Positions 35,716 to 44,321 of a DNA stretch of 64,000 nucleotides are shown here, piece by piece. The translations under genes were made by a program, and so were the position numbers. The notes under the pieces are model-generated. The model saw nothing but the letters and a program-made list of their open reading frames with translations. It did no database searches and was not told the origin of the DNA. Position 1 is the stretch's first letter, and each line of letters begins with the position of its first letter. The DNA is from Streptomyces sp. NBC_01276 (GTDB taxonomy: Bacteria > Actinomycetota > Actinomycetes > Streptomycetales > Streptomycetaceae): positions 7,996,501 through 8,060,500 of the forward strand of contig NZ_CP108442.1 of assembly GCF_041435355.1 (NCBI RefSeq). Reading direction: 5' to 3'.

Positions 35716-36929
35716 CCGCGGCGGCGCAGCACACCGGGGAGCCGGCCGCCGCGCCCTCGCCGGAGCCGGGAGTGGCGGTCCAGTTCCTCCATGAGCCGGT
35801 GGGACCGCTTGTCCACGTCGAGTTCGTCCAGCACGCGGTCCACATCGGCGAGCAGGGCGCCGTGCAGCTGCCATTGCGCGGGCGCGGTGCGCAGCTGCTC
35901 CAGCAGCAGGCTCGCCAGCAGGTCCCGGGATTCCCGTGCCATGCCCAGCTCCCGCGTGAGCCGTTCCTCCTGCTCCTCGGCGTTCGTGGTGACCTGTGCG
36001 GTGATCAGCCGGGAGAAGCTGTGGACGGCCAGCGCCATGTGCCCGAACAGGTCCTGAAGGGACCGGGTCACCGCGGGTGAGAACAGCGGCTCGTCCTCGC
36101 GCGCCTTCGCCAGGTCCGTGAGTGCCCGGGCCGAGACGCGCAGCACGACGGCGCAGATCTCCAGGGTGTCCAGGCCCGTGCGCAGGACCAGCCGGAACAT
36201 CAGCCCTTCCCGTACGCGGGGGTTCATGCGCAGGCTGTCCTCCGCCTGGCGCAGTGCGGCGTCGACCCCGGCGATGTCGTTGTCGAGCCGGCGTGCCTCG
36301 TGCAGCTGGGTCACGGCTCCCGCGACGGTGGCGTGCCCGGTGAGCCCGTCGGCCATTCCGGTCATCAGCGTGGCCATGCGGGCCGCGAGGTCGTCGATCG
36401 CCCGGCTGGCGGGTTCCACCCAGACGGGCGGGGCGAACAGCAGGTTGAAGGCCAGTCCGACCACCGCGCCGATCAGCGTCTCCAGCACTCTGTCCCAGGC
36501 GGTGTCGGCCACCCGGGTGACGCCGAGGACCAGCATCGCGCTGATGGCCACCTCCGGGACGAACTCGTCCACCCGGACCAGGTGCCCGACCACCAGTGAG
36601 GCCAGGATGACGAGTCCCAGGCTCCACCAGGTCAGGCCCACGAGCGCGCTGAAGCCGATCGCGACCAGGACCCCGGCCACGACCGAGTTCACCCGGCGCA
36701 CCCCGGTGGTGAGCGTGGAGTACAGGGTGACCTGGACCACCAGGAGGGCCGTGAGCGGGGCCGTCAGCGGAGCGGGCTCGTCGCTGAGCCGGAGCGCGAT
36801 GACGTACGACACCACCGCGGCTCCGGTGGACCGTACGCTCTGCACTACTACGGGGTCCCGCCGCCTGGACAGCAGCTGACGCAGGAGGCGGGGGAGGAGA
36901 GGGGCGGGGGGATGTGCGACGTGCGGCAT
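35712..36929 (-). CDS. FUSC family/aromatic acid exporter-like membrane protein
   Basis: A 405-residue protein. Residues about 25-180 hold six membrane helices (SVRSTGAAVVSYVIALRLSD; TALLVVQVTLYSTLTTGVRR; LETLIGAVVGLAFNLLFAPP), the FUSC/ArAE pattern. The rest is a long cytoplasmic helical domain. It probably exports small organic acids. The ATG at 36929 was chosen since it starts the conserved part and has GAGGGT just upstream. It lies downstream of the TetR gene on the same strand, 79 bases away, but that gene's natural partner seems to be the aldo/keto reductase. Confidence 0.85.
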   Translation of the reverse strand: MPHVAHPPAPLLPRLLRQLLSRRRDPVVVQSVRSTGAAVVSYVIALRLSDEPAPLTAPLTALLVVQVTLYSTLTTGVRRVNSVVAGVLVAIGFSALVGLTWWSLGLVILASLVVGHLVRVDEFVPEVAISAMLVLGVTRVADTAWDRVLETLIGAVVGLAFNLLFAPPVWVEPASRAIDDLAARMATLMTGMADGLTGHATVAGAVTQLHEARRLDNDIAGVDAALRQAEDSLRMNPRVREGLMFRLVLRTGLDTLEICAVVLRVSARALTDLAKAREDEPLFSPAVTRSLQDLFGHMALAVHSFSRLITAQVTTNAEEQEERLTRELGMARESRDLLASLLLEQLRTAPAQWQLHGALLADVDRVLDELDVDKRSHRLMEELDRHSRLRRGRGGRLPGVLRRRG

Positions 36930-37008
36930 ACCCTCGCCTGTTCCCCGTCGGCCGCCGCGATCACACCCCGAGGGCGCCGACTCCCCGCCCGGGCGGGGTG
37001 CCCCCGTA

Positions 37009-37590
37009 TCAGGCGGCCGGGTTGCCCGGGGCGCGGTCGCGGACCTCGACCAGACGGGCAACGGCGTCGACCACGGCCGCACGATGGCCGGAGCGGTGCT
37101 CTTCGGCGCCCCCGCCACCACTGGTCGTGGTGTACCAGGCCTGGGCCAGGCCGAGGACCAGGATGAGCAGGTCGGCCGGGTCGTGTGTGGGGTCGACCCG
37201 CCCGTCGCGCTGGGCCGCGGCCAGGGAGGCCGCCTTGCGTGCGTACGCCTCCGCCTCCAGGGCGGTGGCCTCCGGGCGCTCCAGCCGCTTCCACATCACC
37301 AGCCGCACGAGCCGCGGGTCGGCCGTGAGGTGGTCGAAAATGGCGCCGGCGTAGCGGGGCAGGTTCCCCGCGTCGAAGGGGACCGATTCCGCGCCCTGCT
37401 CCACGGCCTGCAGGAGCACCTGGTCGAACAGGCCTTCCTTGTTGCCGTAGTAGACGTAGATCATCCGCTTGTTCGCCCCGGCCGTGTCGGCGATGCGGTC
37501 GACCCGGGCCCCGGCGATACCGTACGCGGCGAACTCGTCGAAGGCGGCCGCGAGGATACGGGCCTTCGTTGCGCTGGAATCACGTGCCAT
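37009..37590 (-). CDS. TetR/AcrR family transcriptional regulator
   Basis: A 193-residue TetR-type repressor. Residues 8-55 are the helix-turn-helix (KARILAAAFDEFAAYGIAGA, VDRIADTAGANKRMIYVYYG, NKEGLFDQVL). The C-terminal ligand domain is helical, and WYTTTSGGGG suggests a flexible loop. It is divergent from an aldo/keto reductase, and two matching dyads lie between them, so it very likely represses itself and that gene. Confidence 0.93.
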   Translation of the reverse strand: MARDSSATKARILAAAFDEFAAYGIAGARVDRIADTAGANKRMIYVYYGNKEGLFDQVLLQAVEQGAESVPFDAGNLPRYAGAIFDHLTADPRLVRLVMWKRLERPEATALEAEAYARKAASLAAAQRDGRVDPTHDPADLLILVLGLAQAWYTTTSGGGGAEEHRSGHRAAVVDAVARLVEVRDRAPGNPAA

Positions 37591-37608
37591 GACCCCCAGG
37601 CTAGCAAG

Positions 37609-37671
37609 TAACTATCTGGTTATTGACATGTGGGCCAGGGTTCGTGCATCGTGTAGATAACCGGTTAGTTA
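37609..37671. promoter_or_regulatory. Two TetR-type operators (TAAC-N6-GTTA)
   Basis: The dyad TAAC-N6-GTTA occurs at 37609-37622 and again at 37658-37671, centres 49 bases apart. The flanks also match in inverted orientation: AAGTAACTATCTGGTTAT against ATAACCGGTTAGTTACTT. One copy lies near each divergent gene, which fits dual repression by the TetR protein. Confidence 0.65.
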
Positions 37672-37712
37672 CTTCCTGGCTGGACCAGTCACTTCCCCTC
37701 AAGGAGAACACC

Positions 37713-38696
37713 ATGGAACTGCGCGCACTCGGCTCCCAGGGTCTGCAGGTCGGCGCCGAAGGCCTCGGCTGCATGGGCATGAGCGCCTTCTACGGGGCCA
37801 CCGACGAAACCGAATCGCTCGCCACCATCGACCGGGCGCTGGAGCTGGGCGTCACCCTGCTGGACACCGCCGAGGGCTACGGCCCCTTCGTCAACGAGCA
37901 GCTGGTCGGCAAGGCCATCGCCGGTCGCCGCGACCAGGTGGTCATCGCCACCAAGACCGGCATCGAGATCGACGACGACGGCGCCGTCCGGGGCCACAAC
38001 GGCCGCCGCTCCTACATCCACCGTGCCGCCGACCGCTCGCTGCGCCACCTGGGCACCGACCACATCGACCTGTACTACCTGCACCGCGTCGACCCGGACG
38101 TGCCGATCGAGGAGAGCATCGGCGCCATGGCGGAGCTGGTCACGGCGGGCAAGGTCCGCTACCTCGGCATCAGCGAGGCCGCCGCCGCCACCATCCGGCG
38201 CGCGCACGCCGTCCACCCCCTGACGGCCGTGCAGACCGAGTACTCCCTGTTCGAGCGGGGCCTGGAGGACAACGGGGTGCAGGCCACCCTCGACGAACTC
38301 GGCATCGGCCTGGTCGCCTACTCCCCGCTGGGCCGCGGCTTCCTGTCCGGCGCCATCACCAGCCCCGACGACTTCGCCGAGGACGACTTCCGCCGGACGG
38401 ACCCCCGCTTCCAGGGGGAGAACTTCGCCCGCAACCTCGCGGTCGTCGACGCCGTACGGCGCCTCGCGGAGGCCAAGAAGGTCACCCCCTCCCAGCTGGC
38501 CCTCGCCTGGGTGCTGCGCCGGGGCGCGGTGCCGATCCCGGGGACGAAGCGGCGCGGCTACCTGGAGGAGAACATCGCCGCCACCGGCGTGACGATCACC
38601 GATGAGGACATCGCCGCGATCGAAGCCGTCGCCCCCCGGGGCATCGCCTCCGGCGACCGCTACGCCGCGGAGTACATGCACAACCTCAACGGCTGA
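37713..38696 (+). CDS. Aldo/keto reductase
   Basis: A 327-residue NADPH-dependent aldo/keto reductase with a complete tetrad: Asp51 and Tyr56 ([10 protein letters not shown]), Lys81 (IATKTG) and His124 (YYLHRVD). The C-terminal cofactor site is [20 protein letters not shown]. It is typical of YakC/AKR13-type enzymes that reduce aldehydes. The ATG at 37713 has AAGGAG eight bases upstream. It is under probable control of the divergent TetR repressor. Confidence 0.93.
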   Translation: MELRALGSQGLQVGAEGLGCMGMSAFYGATDETESLATIDRALELGVTLLDTAEGYGPFVNEQLVGKAIAGRRDQVVIATKTGIEIDDDGAVRGHNGRRSYIHRAADRSLRHLGTDHIDLYYLHRVDPDVPIEESIGAMAELVTAGKVRYLGISEAAAATIRRAHAVHPLTAVQTEYSLFERGLEDNGVQATLDELGIGLVAYSPLGRGFLSGAITSPDDFAEDDFRRTDPRFQGENFARNLAVVDAVRRLAEAKKVTPSQLALAWVLRRGAVPIPGTKRRGYLEENIAATGVTITDEDIAAIEAVAPRGIASGDRYAAEYMHNLNG

Positions 38697-38959
38697 TGGA
38701 CACCCCGGCCCTGCCGCGCCGTACGGAGGCGCCCTCAGGGACCCGGCCGCCCCGTGCGGCGGGGCGTGCGGCGGGGCCCGCGGCCGGGCAGTGCGGGCAT
38801 CCGTAGCGACAGGGGAGGGGCCGGGGAGGGGAGCCGGGGCGCACTCCACGGCACGCGGCCCTCTGGCGCAACGGCGGCGCGGTCGGGCACCATCGCGGTG
38901 CCCGACCCGCACGGGCACGGCCCCCACCGCTCGTGTTCACCCAGCAGGAGGCTTCCCAC

Positions 38960-39469
38960 GTGAAGACCCGATCCGTCGTCACCGCACTCCTACTCGTCCT
39001 CGGCGCGCTGTTCGTACCGGGCTTCGGAGCATTGGCAGGTACGACACAGGCCCACGCGGCGACCAAGATCAGCCATGCGACGGCGACCTCGATGTTCCGC
39101 CAGGCCGGGATCGCATGGTCCTCGTCGGGCAACTGCTCGGACCGCAACAACCCGACCTGCACGTCCTTCGACCAGCTCAACCTCGCCACGGCCCAGGGCG
39201 CCCAGACGCTGAAGAGCGCCACCGGCTGCGCCCTGACCATCACCGGCGGCACGGAGACGGGCCACGCGAGCGGCACGTACTCCCACTGGAACGGCTACAA
39301 GCTCGACTACGCGAAGGCCTCGTGCCTCACCAACTACGTCAAGAACACGTTCTCCTACATCGGCCTGCGCGGCGACGGAGCTCCCATGTGGCAGTCCGGC
39401 TCGGGCAACGTCTACGCGGACGAGGGCAACCACTGGGACGTCCTCTACTACAACTGCGGAGGCTGCTGA
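38960..39469 (+). CDS. Secreted cysteine-rich protein, possible peptidase-like fold
   Basis: A 169-residue exported protein. The signal peptide is about residues 1-35 (LLLVLGALFVPGFGALAG). The mature part has several cysteines, ending in YYNCGGC. The segment TETGHASGTYSHWNGYKLDY resembles the H-x-x-G-Y-K-x-D region of zinc D-Ala-D-Ala peptidases, but a full active site is not certain. The GTG at 38960 follows AGGAGG by eight bases. It ends with a good hairpin. Confidence 0.75.
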   Translation: MKTRSVVTALLLVLGALFVPGFGALAGTTQAHAATKISHATATSMFRQAGIAWSSSGNCSDRNNPTCTSFDQLNLATAQGAQTLKSATGCALTITGGTETGHASGTYSHWNGYKLDYAKASCLTNYVKNTFSYIGLRGDGAPMWQSGSGNVYADEGNHWDVLYYNCGGC

Positions 39470-39482
39470 GCCGGGACGCAAC

Positions 39483-39510
39483 GGTGGCCGACGGGCGGGC
39501 GTCGGCCACC
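39483..39510 (+). terminator. Hairpin after secreted protein gene
   Basis: GGTGGCCGACG at 39483-39493 pairs with CGTCGGCCACC at 39500-39510 around a 6-base loop, 13 bases past the stop. Confidence 0.75.
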
Positions 39511-39705
39511 CCCGGGCCCCGGGGCATATCCACCAAGCTCCGCTCGGGGCCCGGCCCGACCCCAGCCGATTCCGTGTCGCCGGCAGCCCGAATCACCGGG
39601 CCCTTCCGGCGCGGCAGCTGTGCGTGTCCACACCGCGTGGCCGAGGCCGACCAGGACCCCCGGTCAGACGAAGCGGTGACGTACTGCGCGCCCGGTGCAC
39701 GGCCC

Positions 39706-40626
39706 TCACGCACCCGTGTCCGGATCGCACCCCACATCCGTACGTCGCGGACCCGCGTTCCGGCGAGGCGCGCGGACAGGGTCGTCCACAACGGTGTGCG
39801 CGATGACCGCGCGGGCGATCGTCTCCCAGTCGGCCCGGTCGACCCCGTGGCCCGCACCTTCCAGGGCCAACAGCCCGGCGCCGGGGATCGCTTCGGCGAG
39901 CGCCTCGCCGTGCCCGAAGGGGAACATCGGGTCCGCCGTCCCGTGGATCACCAGCGTGGGCACGGAGATCGACGACAGGGGCCGCCGCGGTCGCTCGCCC
40001 TCGGGCAGCGAGTCGTGGTTCCGCACGGCGGCGAAGTGGTGTGCACGCTCGACGTCCCGACGGACGAGGTCGCGGACGGCGGTCTCGTCGAACCGGCGCC
40101 GGCTTCCCGCGAGCACGCGCGCGTACTCGACCAGGTAATCGATCACCGAGGCGGTGCGCGACCAATCGGCCTCTGCGGACGATACGAAGCGCAGGAACTC
40201 CCCGGTCGGCGGGGGCAGCTCTCGGCCGCCGGGCACGGCGCGGGACGTGCTGATCAGAACGAGCGAGAGGACCCGGTCGGGGCGGTCGAGTGCGATCAGC
40301 TGGGCGAGCGCCCCACCGGCGGAGACGCCCACCACGTGTGCGGCCGGGATCCCGTAGGCGTCGAGAACTCCGACGGCGTCGCCGGCCAGATCCGCGCCGG
40401 TGTACCCGGACCTGCCGCGCTCGCGGGTGACCGATCGACCGGTGTCGCGATGGTCGTAGCGGATCACGAACCGCCCGCCCCCGGCGAGCATCCGGCAGAA
40501 GCCCTCCTCCCACCAGAGCATCGAAGCGCCGGTGCCCATGACGAGCAGGACCGGAGGGTCCGACCGGTCTCCGAAGGGCTCGGTGCACAGTTCGACACCA
40601 TCCACGTCAACCATGCGTTCAGCCAT
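39706..40626 (-). CDS. Alpha/beta fold hydrolase
   Basis: A roughly 306-residue cytoplasmic hydrolase. The nucleophile Ser is in GVSAGGAL, the acid is probably in IHGTADPMFP, and the His is in EGAGHGVDRA. The oxyanion HG-type loop is VMGTGAS. It is similar to esterases and proline-iminopeptidase-like enzymes. The ATG at 40624-40626 has AGG five bases upstream; an in-frame GTG two codons earlier is also possible. The C-terminal tail is Arg/Pro-rich and probably disordered. Confidence 0.87.
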   Translation of the reverse strand: MAERMVDVDGVELCTEPFGDRSDPPVLLVMGTGASMLWWEEGFCRMLAGGGRFVIRYDHRDTGRSVTRERGRSGYTGADLAGDAVGVLDAYGIPAAHVVGVSAGGALAQLIALDRPDRVLSLVLISTSRAVPGGRELPPPTGEFLRFVSSAEADWSRTASVIDYLVEYARVLAGSRRRFDETAVRDLVRRDVERAHHFAAVRNHDSLPEGERPRRPLSSISVPTLVIHGTADPMFPFGHGEALAEAIPGAGLLALEGAGHGVDRADWETIARAVIAHTVVDDPVRAPRRNAGPRRTDVGCDPDTGA

Positions 40627-40825
40627 CGTCACCTCGCCTCACCGGGCCCATTGTGCATCCGCCCGGCCCCGGGCGAAGGCCGCCCCGGCGCGCCGGGGCC
40701 ATGGGGACGCCGGCACCCCCCCCGCAGGGGCGGAATCCCCGGGCAGGCGGCCGGACGTCGGCTTGAGGTGGGCCGGTCCGGGTACCCGGGGGGCGACCGT
40801 TCCCTGAAGACAGGAGGAACCCCCG

Positions 40826-41002
40826 GTGCTCTTCCTCGTAGGCGCACTGCTCGTCCTGGGTGTCGTACTCGGAGCCGTGGCCCATGTGCCGGTGCCGGTC
40901 AGTGTGGCCGGCGGCTTCGCGATCGCCTTCTGGCTGCTGCTCTTCGCCGCGCGCGAACGGCTGTCGCGGCACCGTCCCGAACGGCGTCGGGAGGGTCTGT
41001 GA
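40826..41002 (+). CDS. Small two-helix membrane protein
   Basis: A 58-residue protein starting at GTG 40826, eight bases after AGGAGG. Two membrane helices (VGALLVLGVVLGAVAHV and VAGGFAIAFWLLLFAA) precede a basic tail. Its TGA overlaps the ATG of the next gene, so they form a small operon. Confidence 0.65.
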   Translation: MLFLVGALLVLGVVLGAVAHVPVPVSVAGGFAIAFWLLLFAARERLSRHRPERRREGL

Positions 41003-41283
41003 TGCGCCCCCGGACCGGCGTGAGGGCTCCGGCCCGTACGCGTACCCGCACCCGCGACGCCGACGCGATGGCAGTCGTCGCGTTCGTCCTCGGCCTGGTC
41101 GGGCTGCTGGTGATGAACCTGCTGCTCGGCCCCATCGCCATCGGCCTCGGCACCCTCGCCCTGTGGCAGCGCACGGCCCGGCCCGGCCGAGCCCGCCTCG
41201 CCATCGCCCTGGGCGTGGCCGACATCGTGGTCCTCGCCTGCCTCGTCACCGCCGACGGCACGTGGTCGTGGGGACTGACCTGA
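41002..41283 (+). CDS. DUF4190-like membrane protein
   Basis: A 93-residue protein with an Arg/Thr-rich front and two membrane helices (AVVAFVLGLVGLLVMNLLLG and IALGVADIVVLACLVT) with the G-IAIGLGTLAL link typical of DUF4190. It is coupled by a one-base overlap to the gene before it. Function is unknown. Confidence 0.75.
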   Translation: MRPRTGVRAPARTRTRTRDADAMAVVAFVLGLVGLLVMNLLLGPIAIGLGTLALWQRTARPGRARLAIALGVADIVVLACLVTADGTWSWGLT

Positions 41284-41385
41284 GCCGAGGCCGACGCGGA
41301 CCCCGCGCACGGGGGCCGGACGGACCCGGTCGCCGGAGAGGTGGTGCGTTGAGGAGGTGGACGGGCTGACGACGCCCCGGGCCCG

Positions 41386-41808
41386 TCATGTGCCGATGCG
41401 CCGACCAGGGCCGCCCCCGGTATGGCGCCCGGTCAAGCACTTGTCCATGAGGAAGCCGTGGAGGTGGTCCACGCTGGGCGCGGAGACGTGCACGATCATG
41501 TCGTCGCCTCCGGTGACGACGTACACCGTGCTGACCTCGGGCAGGCCGGCGGCGTAGGTCTTGAACGCCTCGATGACCGCCCGGCTCAGGGGCCGGATCT
41601 GGAAGTGGATGAGCGCTTGGACGCGGCGGTTCAGGGCGGCCGGGTCGACCGCCGCGTGGTAGCCGGTGATGACTCCGCGGGCGCGCAACGAGCGGACGCG
41701 TTCGAGACAGGTCGACGGGGCGATGCCGAGGGTGCGGGCGAGGTCGCGGTTGGTCTGCCGCGCATCGCGCTGCAGATGGCCGACTATCGCCGAATCAAGT
41801 TCGTCCAT
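41386..41808 (-). CDS. Lrp/AsnC family regulator, altered C-terminus
   Basis: A 140-residue regulator. The helix-turn-helix is at 1-60 (LDSAIVGHLQRDARQTNRDL, IAPSTCLERVRSLRARGVIT), then a RAM effector domain (EVSTVYVVTGGDDMIVHVSA). The normal ending (about 15-20 residues with RTSVVF) is replaced by LTGRHTGGGPGRRIGT, so the gene is shortened or frameshifted at its end. It is divergent from the remains of a branched-chain amino acid dehydrogenase, its expected target. Confidence 0.8.
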   Translation of the reverse strand: MDELDSAIVGHLQRDARQTNRDLARTLGIAPSTCLERVRSLRARGVITGYHAAVDPAALNRRVQALIHFQIRPLSRAVIEAFKTYAAGLPEVSTVYVVTGGDDMIVHVSAPSVDHLHGFLMDKCLTGRHTGGGPGRRIGT

Positions 41809-41885
41809 GCGGCGATTGTGGCCTCCGCCCCGAATTCTGTTCGGCCAACGCTCGCAACCTCCGCCGGAGCACCTAGCTTCACGGC

Positions 41886-42796
41886 ATGACATCCGTACTC
41901 AACGACGCCATGGCCCTCAACGCCCCCGATCCCGCACATGAGTTGGTACAGATCGTGCGCGGCCGCCGCAGCGGCCTCGTGATCACCATCGCGATCCACT
42001 CGACCGCTCTCGGCCCGGCCGCCGGCGGGTGCCGGATCGCCCACTACCCCGACCCCGCCGCCGCGAACGCGGACGCGCTGCGCCTGGCGGCGGCGATGAC
42101 CGCGAAGAACGCGCTGGCCGGTCTGCCGCACGGCGGCGCCAAGGCGGTCGTCGCCCTCCCCACCGCCGCCCGGCCGGCCGGTGCCGAGCGCACGGCGCTG
42201 CTCCACGACCTCGGCGACGTGATCGAAACGCTCGGTGGCCGCTACACCGTGGGCCCGGACGTGGGAAGCAGCCCGGCCGACATTCCGTGATCGCCGAACG
42301 CACCACGCACGTGTGCTGCCGGCCCGTCGAGGACGGTGGCAGTGGCGACTCCTCCTTCCACACCGCGCGCGGCACCTCGCGGCACTGGGCGCCGTGGCCG
42401 AGGAGAGCTTCGGGTCACCGGAGCTCGCCGGCCGGACCTTCGGCGTGATCGGGCTGGGTGCGGTCGGCAGCCATGTGGCCCGGCTCCTGCACCGGGCCGG
42501 CGCAGGGCTCGTCGTGACCGACATCGACCCGGCCAGGCGCGGTCTGGCAGTGGAGCTGGGCGCGACCTGGGTGGATCCGGGCGATGCCCTCACCACGGAG
42601 GTCGACGTCCTCGTGCCGGCCGCGCTCGGGGGCTCGCTGACCGCCCGCACGGTGCCGCGACTGCGGTGCGCCGCCGTTGCCGGACCGGCGAACAACCAAC
42701 TCGACGAACCGGCCACCGCCCGCCTTCTCGCCGCACGCGGCATCCTCTGGGCGCCCGACGTGGTCGTCAGCGCGGGGGAAGTCATGACGACCGTAG
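41886..42796 (+). pseudogene. Leucine/valine dehydrogenase, two frameshifts
   Basis: A Glu/Leu/Phe/Val dehydrogenase gene in pieces. The first 134 residues are intact (ALGPAAGGCRIAHYPDPAAA, the catalytic Lys region TAKNALAGLPHGGAKAVV, GPDVGSS). Near 42285 the frame changes: VIAERTTHVCCRPVEDGGSG. Near 42380 it changes again: EESFGSPELAGRTFGVIGLG, then VVTDIDP, the NAD domain. The catalytic end after APDVVVSAGEV is missing. Branched-chain amino acid deamination by this enzyme is therefore lost, unless the indels are assembly errors. Confidence 0.82.
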
Positions 42797-42801
42797 CGGC
42801 G

Positions 42802-42966
42802 ATGGACACGAAGACAGGCCACGGCTACAGCCGGACCTGGCCGGGAGCCAAGGACGCCCACCCGCAGGCCGCCTGGGGCCTCTTCTGGTACGGCCTCTTC
42901 GTCCTGTGGGGCCTCATGCTCGGCGCGGCGGTCTGGACCCGGCTGCGCAGCGAACGCACCCGCTGA
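42802..42966 (+). CDS. Small membrane protein
   Basis: A possible 54-residue protein beginning at ATG 42802, with one membrane helix (WGLFWYGLFVLWGLMLGAAV) and a basic tail. It reads in frame with the dehydrogenase remnant before it, so it may be a separate gene that a deletion brought up against the broken enzyme. The family is unknown. Confidence 0.5.
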   Translation: MDTKTGHGYSRTWPGAKDAHPQAAWGLFWYGLFVLWGLMLGAAVWTRLRSERTR

Positions 42967-43226
42967 ACGCTCCCACGGCAGGGCCTCTTTACGGCCTGGG
43001 GAGGCACTTTCCACTGGGCGTACCAGGCCCACGCCGCATCCGGCCGGAGGGTGTGATCGTGGCCGGCCCCATCGCGGAACACCGGGAAGGCAGCCGGTGC
43101 GGGTCACCCGTTTGATATCCGCACATACGTTTCTTCCTAGACCGGACGAGTGGGTCACCGCATCACCGCAGAGGAGCAGGGGAGTCCAGGAGTGTCCCGA
43201 ACTCCGTTGCCCCAAGGAAGGCCGTC

Positions 43227-43610
43227 ATGAAGCCGATCCGCCCCCTTGCCCTGGCTGTCGTAGCCACCGCTGTGCTCGTCGTCACGGGTTCGACCACCGC
43301 GACGGCGGGGGCCTCCAGTGACGATCCGCCGAAGCCTGCTCCGCCCGCCGGGCCCGGAGTCGCGGCGCCGTTGTCCCAGCACTTCCAGATTTCCGGCCCG
43401 CGGGTGACGATCCCCGCAGGTGGCTTCGCTTTCGCCACGGCGAACTGTCCCTCCGGTTTGGTACCGACCGGAGGAGGGGGCCGGACCAGCAGCACGTCCA
43501 CGTTCATCACCGACTCGGCCCCGACGGCGGCGGGTTGGGAGGTCGGAGTGAGGAACACCTCCGCCGGCGAGGCCTCGGCGTACGCCTACGTCGTGTGCAC
43601 CGCCCCCTAG
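43227..43610 (+). CDS. Secreted hypothetical protein
   Basis: A 127-residue exported protein with a signal peptide at about 1-28 (LALAVVATAVLVVTGSTTAT), a Pro-rich linker and a beta-rich domain with two cysteines (FATANCPSGLVPTGGGGRTS; AYAYVVCTAP). Such single domains are common in Streptomyces secretomes. GGAAGG precedes the ATG. The family is not named. Confidence 0.75.
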   Translation: MKPIRPLALAVVATAVLVVTGSTTATAGASSDDPPKPAPPAGPGVAAPLSQHFQISGPRVTIPAGGFAFATANCPSGLVPTGGGGRTSSTSTFITDSAPTAAGWEVGVRNTSAGEASAYAYVVCTAP

Positions 43611-43713
43611 CGGCATCGAAGCGTCACGATCCATCACAAGCGTGACGTGAAGGTGACGGCTGCCCTGTAGGACCGGGCGGTCCTGCCGTACCTGTGGGGG
43701 ATCCCGCCCCACT

Positions 43714-43753
43714 GGTCGGGGCCGGGGCGAATCGCCACGATCCGGCCCCGACC
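43714..43753. terminator. Hairpin between convergent genes
   Basis: A 12-bp perfect stem (43714-43725 with 43742-43753) and 16-base loop lie between the secreted-protein gene and the VOC gene, which point at each other. It can serve both. Confidence 0.6.
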
Positions 43754-43829
43754 CTTCGCGAACGCGAAACGCGTACCGCACTCAGCGCTTGCGCCGCCCG
43801 ACGGGAGGCGGCCGTCCGCCGTACTGCTC

Positions 43830-44228
43830 TCAGCGAGCGAACTTCTCGATGGCGGCCGGCGTGACCGGGGTGAAGAAGTTGACGAGGTTGCCGTCGGGGT
43901 CGCGGAAGAGGAGCGAGCGGTTGCCCCAGGGCATCGTGGTGGGCTCGTTGACGAAGTCCTCCACGAAACCGCTCAGGTTCTCGTGTACGCCGTCCACGTC
44001 GTCGACGAGGAATTCGAGGATGACGCTGTGGTTGTCGGCCGGGCGGGCGGAGCCGGGGGCGAAGAGGGGGACCGTACGGGTGCTGCCGATCGCGAGAGTG
44101 GCCGAGGCGGTCCTGAGCTCCGCGAAGTCTTCGTTGGCCCAGGTGGCGGACACCTTGGTGGCGCGCTCGTAGAAGTCGACGAGGCGGGCGATGTCGCCCG
44201 TGATGATGCGGATGGAGGCGAAGTCCAC
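43830..44228 (-). CDS. VOC family protein
   Basis: A 132-residue vicinal-oxygen-chelate/glyoxalase-like protein (DIARLVDFYERATKVSATWA; NHSVILEFLVDDVDGVHENL; LLFRDPDGNLVNFFTPV). It is probably an isomerase, a dioxygenase or a resistance-type binding protein. The start is a GTG at 44228 after GAGGAG. It is divergent from a WYL regulator with a perfect 25-base palindrome between them. Confidence 0.88.
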   Translation of the reverse strand: MDFASIRIITGDIARLVDFYERATKVSATWANEDFAELRTASATLAIGSTRTVPLFAPGSARPADNHSVILEFLVDDVDGVHENLSGFVEDFVNEPTTMPWGNRSLLFRDPDGNLVNFFTPVTPAAIEKFAR

Positions 44229-44277
44229 GGATGTTCTCCTCTGGCTGGTCGGTGCTGATGACCGCACGCTACGACCA

Positions 44278-44302
44278 ATACCGGGCGGAACCCGCCCGGT
44301 AT
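44278..44302. promoter_or_regulatory. Operator palindrome, WYL regulator
   Basis: ATACCGGGCGG (44278-44288), AAC, then CCGCCCGGTAT (44292-44302): a perfect 11-bp inverted repeat, 20 bases before the WYL regulator start. It is the probable binding site for that regulator, acting on both genes. Confidence 0.7.
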
Positions 44303-44321
44303 CTGCGGGAGACTTCTCGGT

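Noticed and set aside
38602..40800. Plus-strand frame of nearly 900 codons running into the DUF4190 gene
   Set aside because: Only the last 93 codons make sense; the rest crosses a secreted-protein gene and an antisense hydrolase.
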